From NCBI GenBank assembly GCA_963830065.1, contig CAWHLA010000007.1, forward strand, positions 124,001 to 188,000: 64,000 nucleotides of DNA, read 5' to 3'. The notes beneath the pieces are model-generated. The model was not told the origin of the DNA, did not search any database, and was given only the letters and a program-made list of their open reading frames with translations. The first letter of the stretch is position 1. Each line of letters starts with the position of its first letter. Origin of the DNA: JACCZR01 sp963830065. Its GTDB lineage: Bacteria > Actinomycetota > Thermoleophilia > Solirubrobacterales > Thermoleophilaceae. This document shows, one piece after another, positions 63,889 through 64,000 of this stretch. Position numbers and translations under genes: made by a program.

Positions 63889-64000
63889 GGACCCAGCGGC
63901 CGGTCTCGCGGTACACGCGGCCGCGCTCCGCGTTGGCGCTGCCGGGCTCGTGCTCGGCGTGCCAGCGGTCCGAGGCGTCCAGCGCGGCCAGGACCTCCTC
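63857..64000 (-). CDS. C-terminal fragment of an unidentified protein
   Basis: An open frame from the window edge encodes about 47 residues, including LDASDRWHAEHEPGSANAERG and RETGRWVPKRPAGERRR, then TGA. Composition and G/C at third positions support this frame. It overlaps the convergent VOC gene by 32 bases. The rest of the gene is outside the window, so no function is given. Confidence 0.5.
   Translation of the reverse strand, partial: EEVLAALDASDRWHAEHEPGSANAERGRVYRETGRWVPKRPAGERRR

Noticed and set aside
1..64000. tRNA or rRNA genes, CRISPR arrays, insertion sequences, prophage or integrase genes
   Set aside because: I looked for GTTCRANNC arms, regularly spaced repeats, transposase DDE patterns and flanking repeats and found none convincing.

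Overview
The window looks like chromosomal DNA from a very GC-rich actinobacterium, most likely class Thermoleophilia (Solirubrobacterales-like). The reasons are the GC content, the many GTG/TTG starts with GTGA/ATGA/TTGA stop-start overlaps, an acidic extension on ribosomal protein S9, a GuaB3-type IMP dehydrogenase, the CysM/CysO/Mec/MoeZ cysteine route, and a 140-residue zinc-motif protein that I recall from that class. I see no rRNA, tRNA, insertion sequence, prophage or CRISPR array. Placement is inference from sequence character, not from a search.

Layout. 0.2-12.8 kb is a long minus-strand run: STAS protein, small membrane protein, infA, cold-shock protein, crotonase, HIT, corA, cca, alr, nnrE/nnrD, acpS, glmS, glmM, rpsI and rplM. 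It links ribosome assembly, wall precursors (D-Ala, glucosamine-6-P to glucosamine-1-P) and cofactor repair. 12.9-14.3 kb holds a c-di-AMP (ydaO-type) riboswitch in front of a secreted M23 peptidase. 14.3-30.5 kb has two methyltransferases, an amidohydrolase, guaA/guaB3, pfkB, a D,D-carboxypeptidase, LysM protein, pyrF, hup, a roadblock/small protein/tldD/pmbA operon, a CDF transporter, rdgB, rph, murI and a Flp-type pilin. 30.8-45.6 kb holds asnB plus a glycosyltransferase, a zinc-ribbon pair, a histone-deacetylase-fold hydrolase divergent from nadB, a flavin reductase, the 140-aa zinc-motif gene in a lower-GC patch, hyuA/hyuB plus a dehydrogenase, an aldo/keto reductase and a methyltransferase. 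45.6-53.2 kb holds a penicillin-acylase-like hydrolase, a metalloprotease-like protein and three signalling proteins (PAS-GAF-PP2C, GGDEF plus degenerate HD-GYP, HD-GYP). 53.2-55.7 kb has two acyl-CoA dehydrogenases. 55.7-60.7 kb is a cysteine/sulfur-carrier neighbourhood: a JAMM protease (Mec), CysM, CysO and a rhodanese-ThiF enzyme, interleaved with two ferritin-like proteins and TatA. 60.7-64 kb holds a broken two-component system, a Sco1 protein, an LLM-class oxidoreductase and a VOC protein.

The most notable points are these. CysO carries three residues beyond its Gly-Gly end, with a candidate JAMM trimming protease nearby. cysM and moeZ share one promoter architecture. rpsI has an acidic extension of about 190 residues interrupted by an apparent one-base loss. 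pyrF has no ATG/GTG/TTG start and seems to begin at CTG. The two-component locus has two one-base losses in the kinase and a regulator reduced to its first and last codons. Several lesions are single-base losses, so assembly error must be weighed against real decay.
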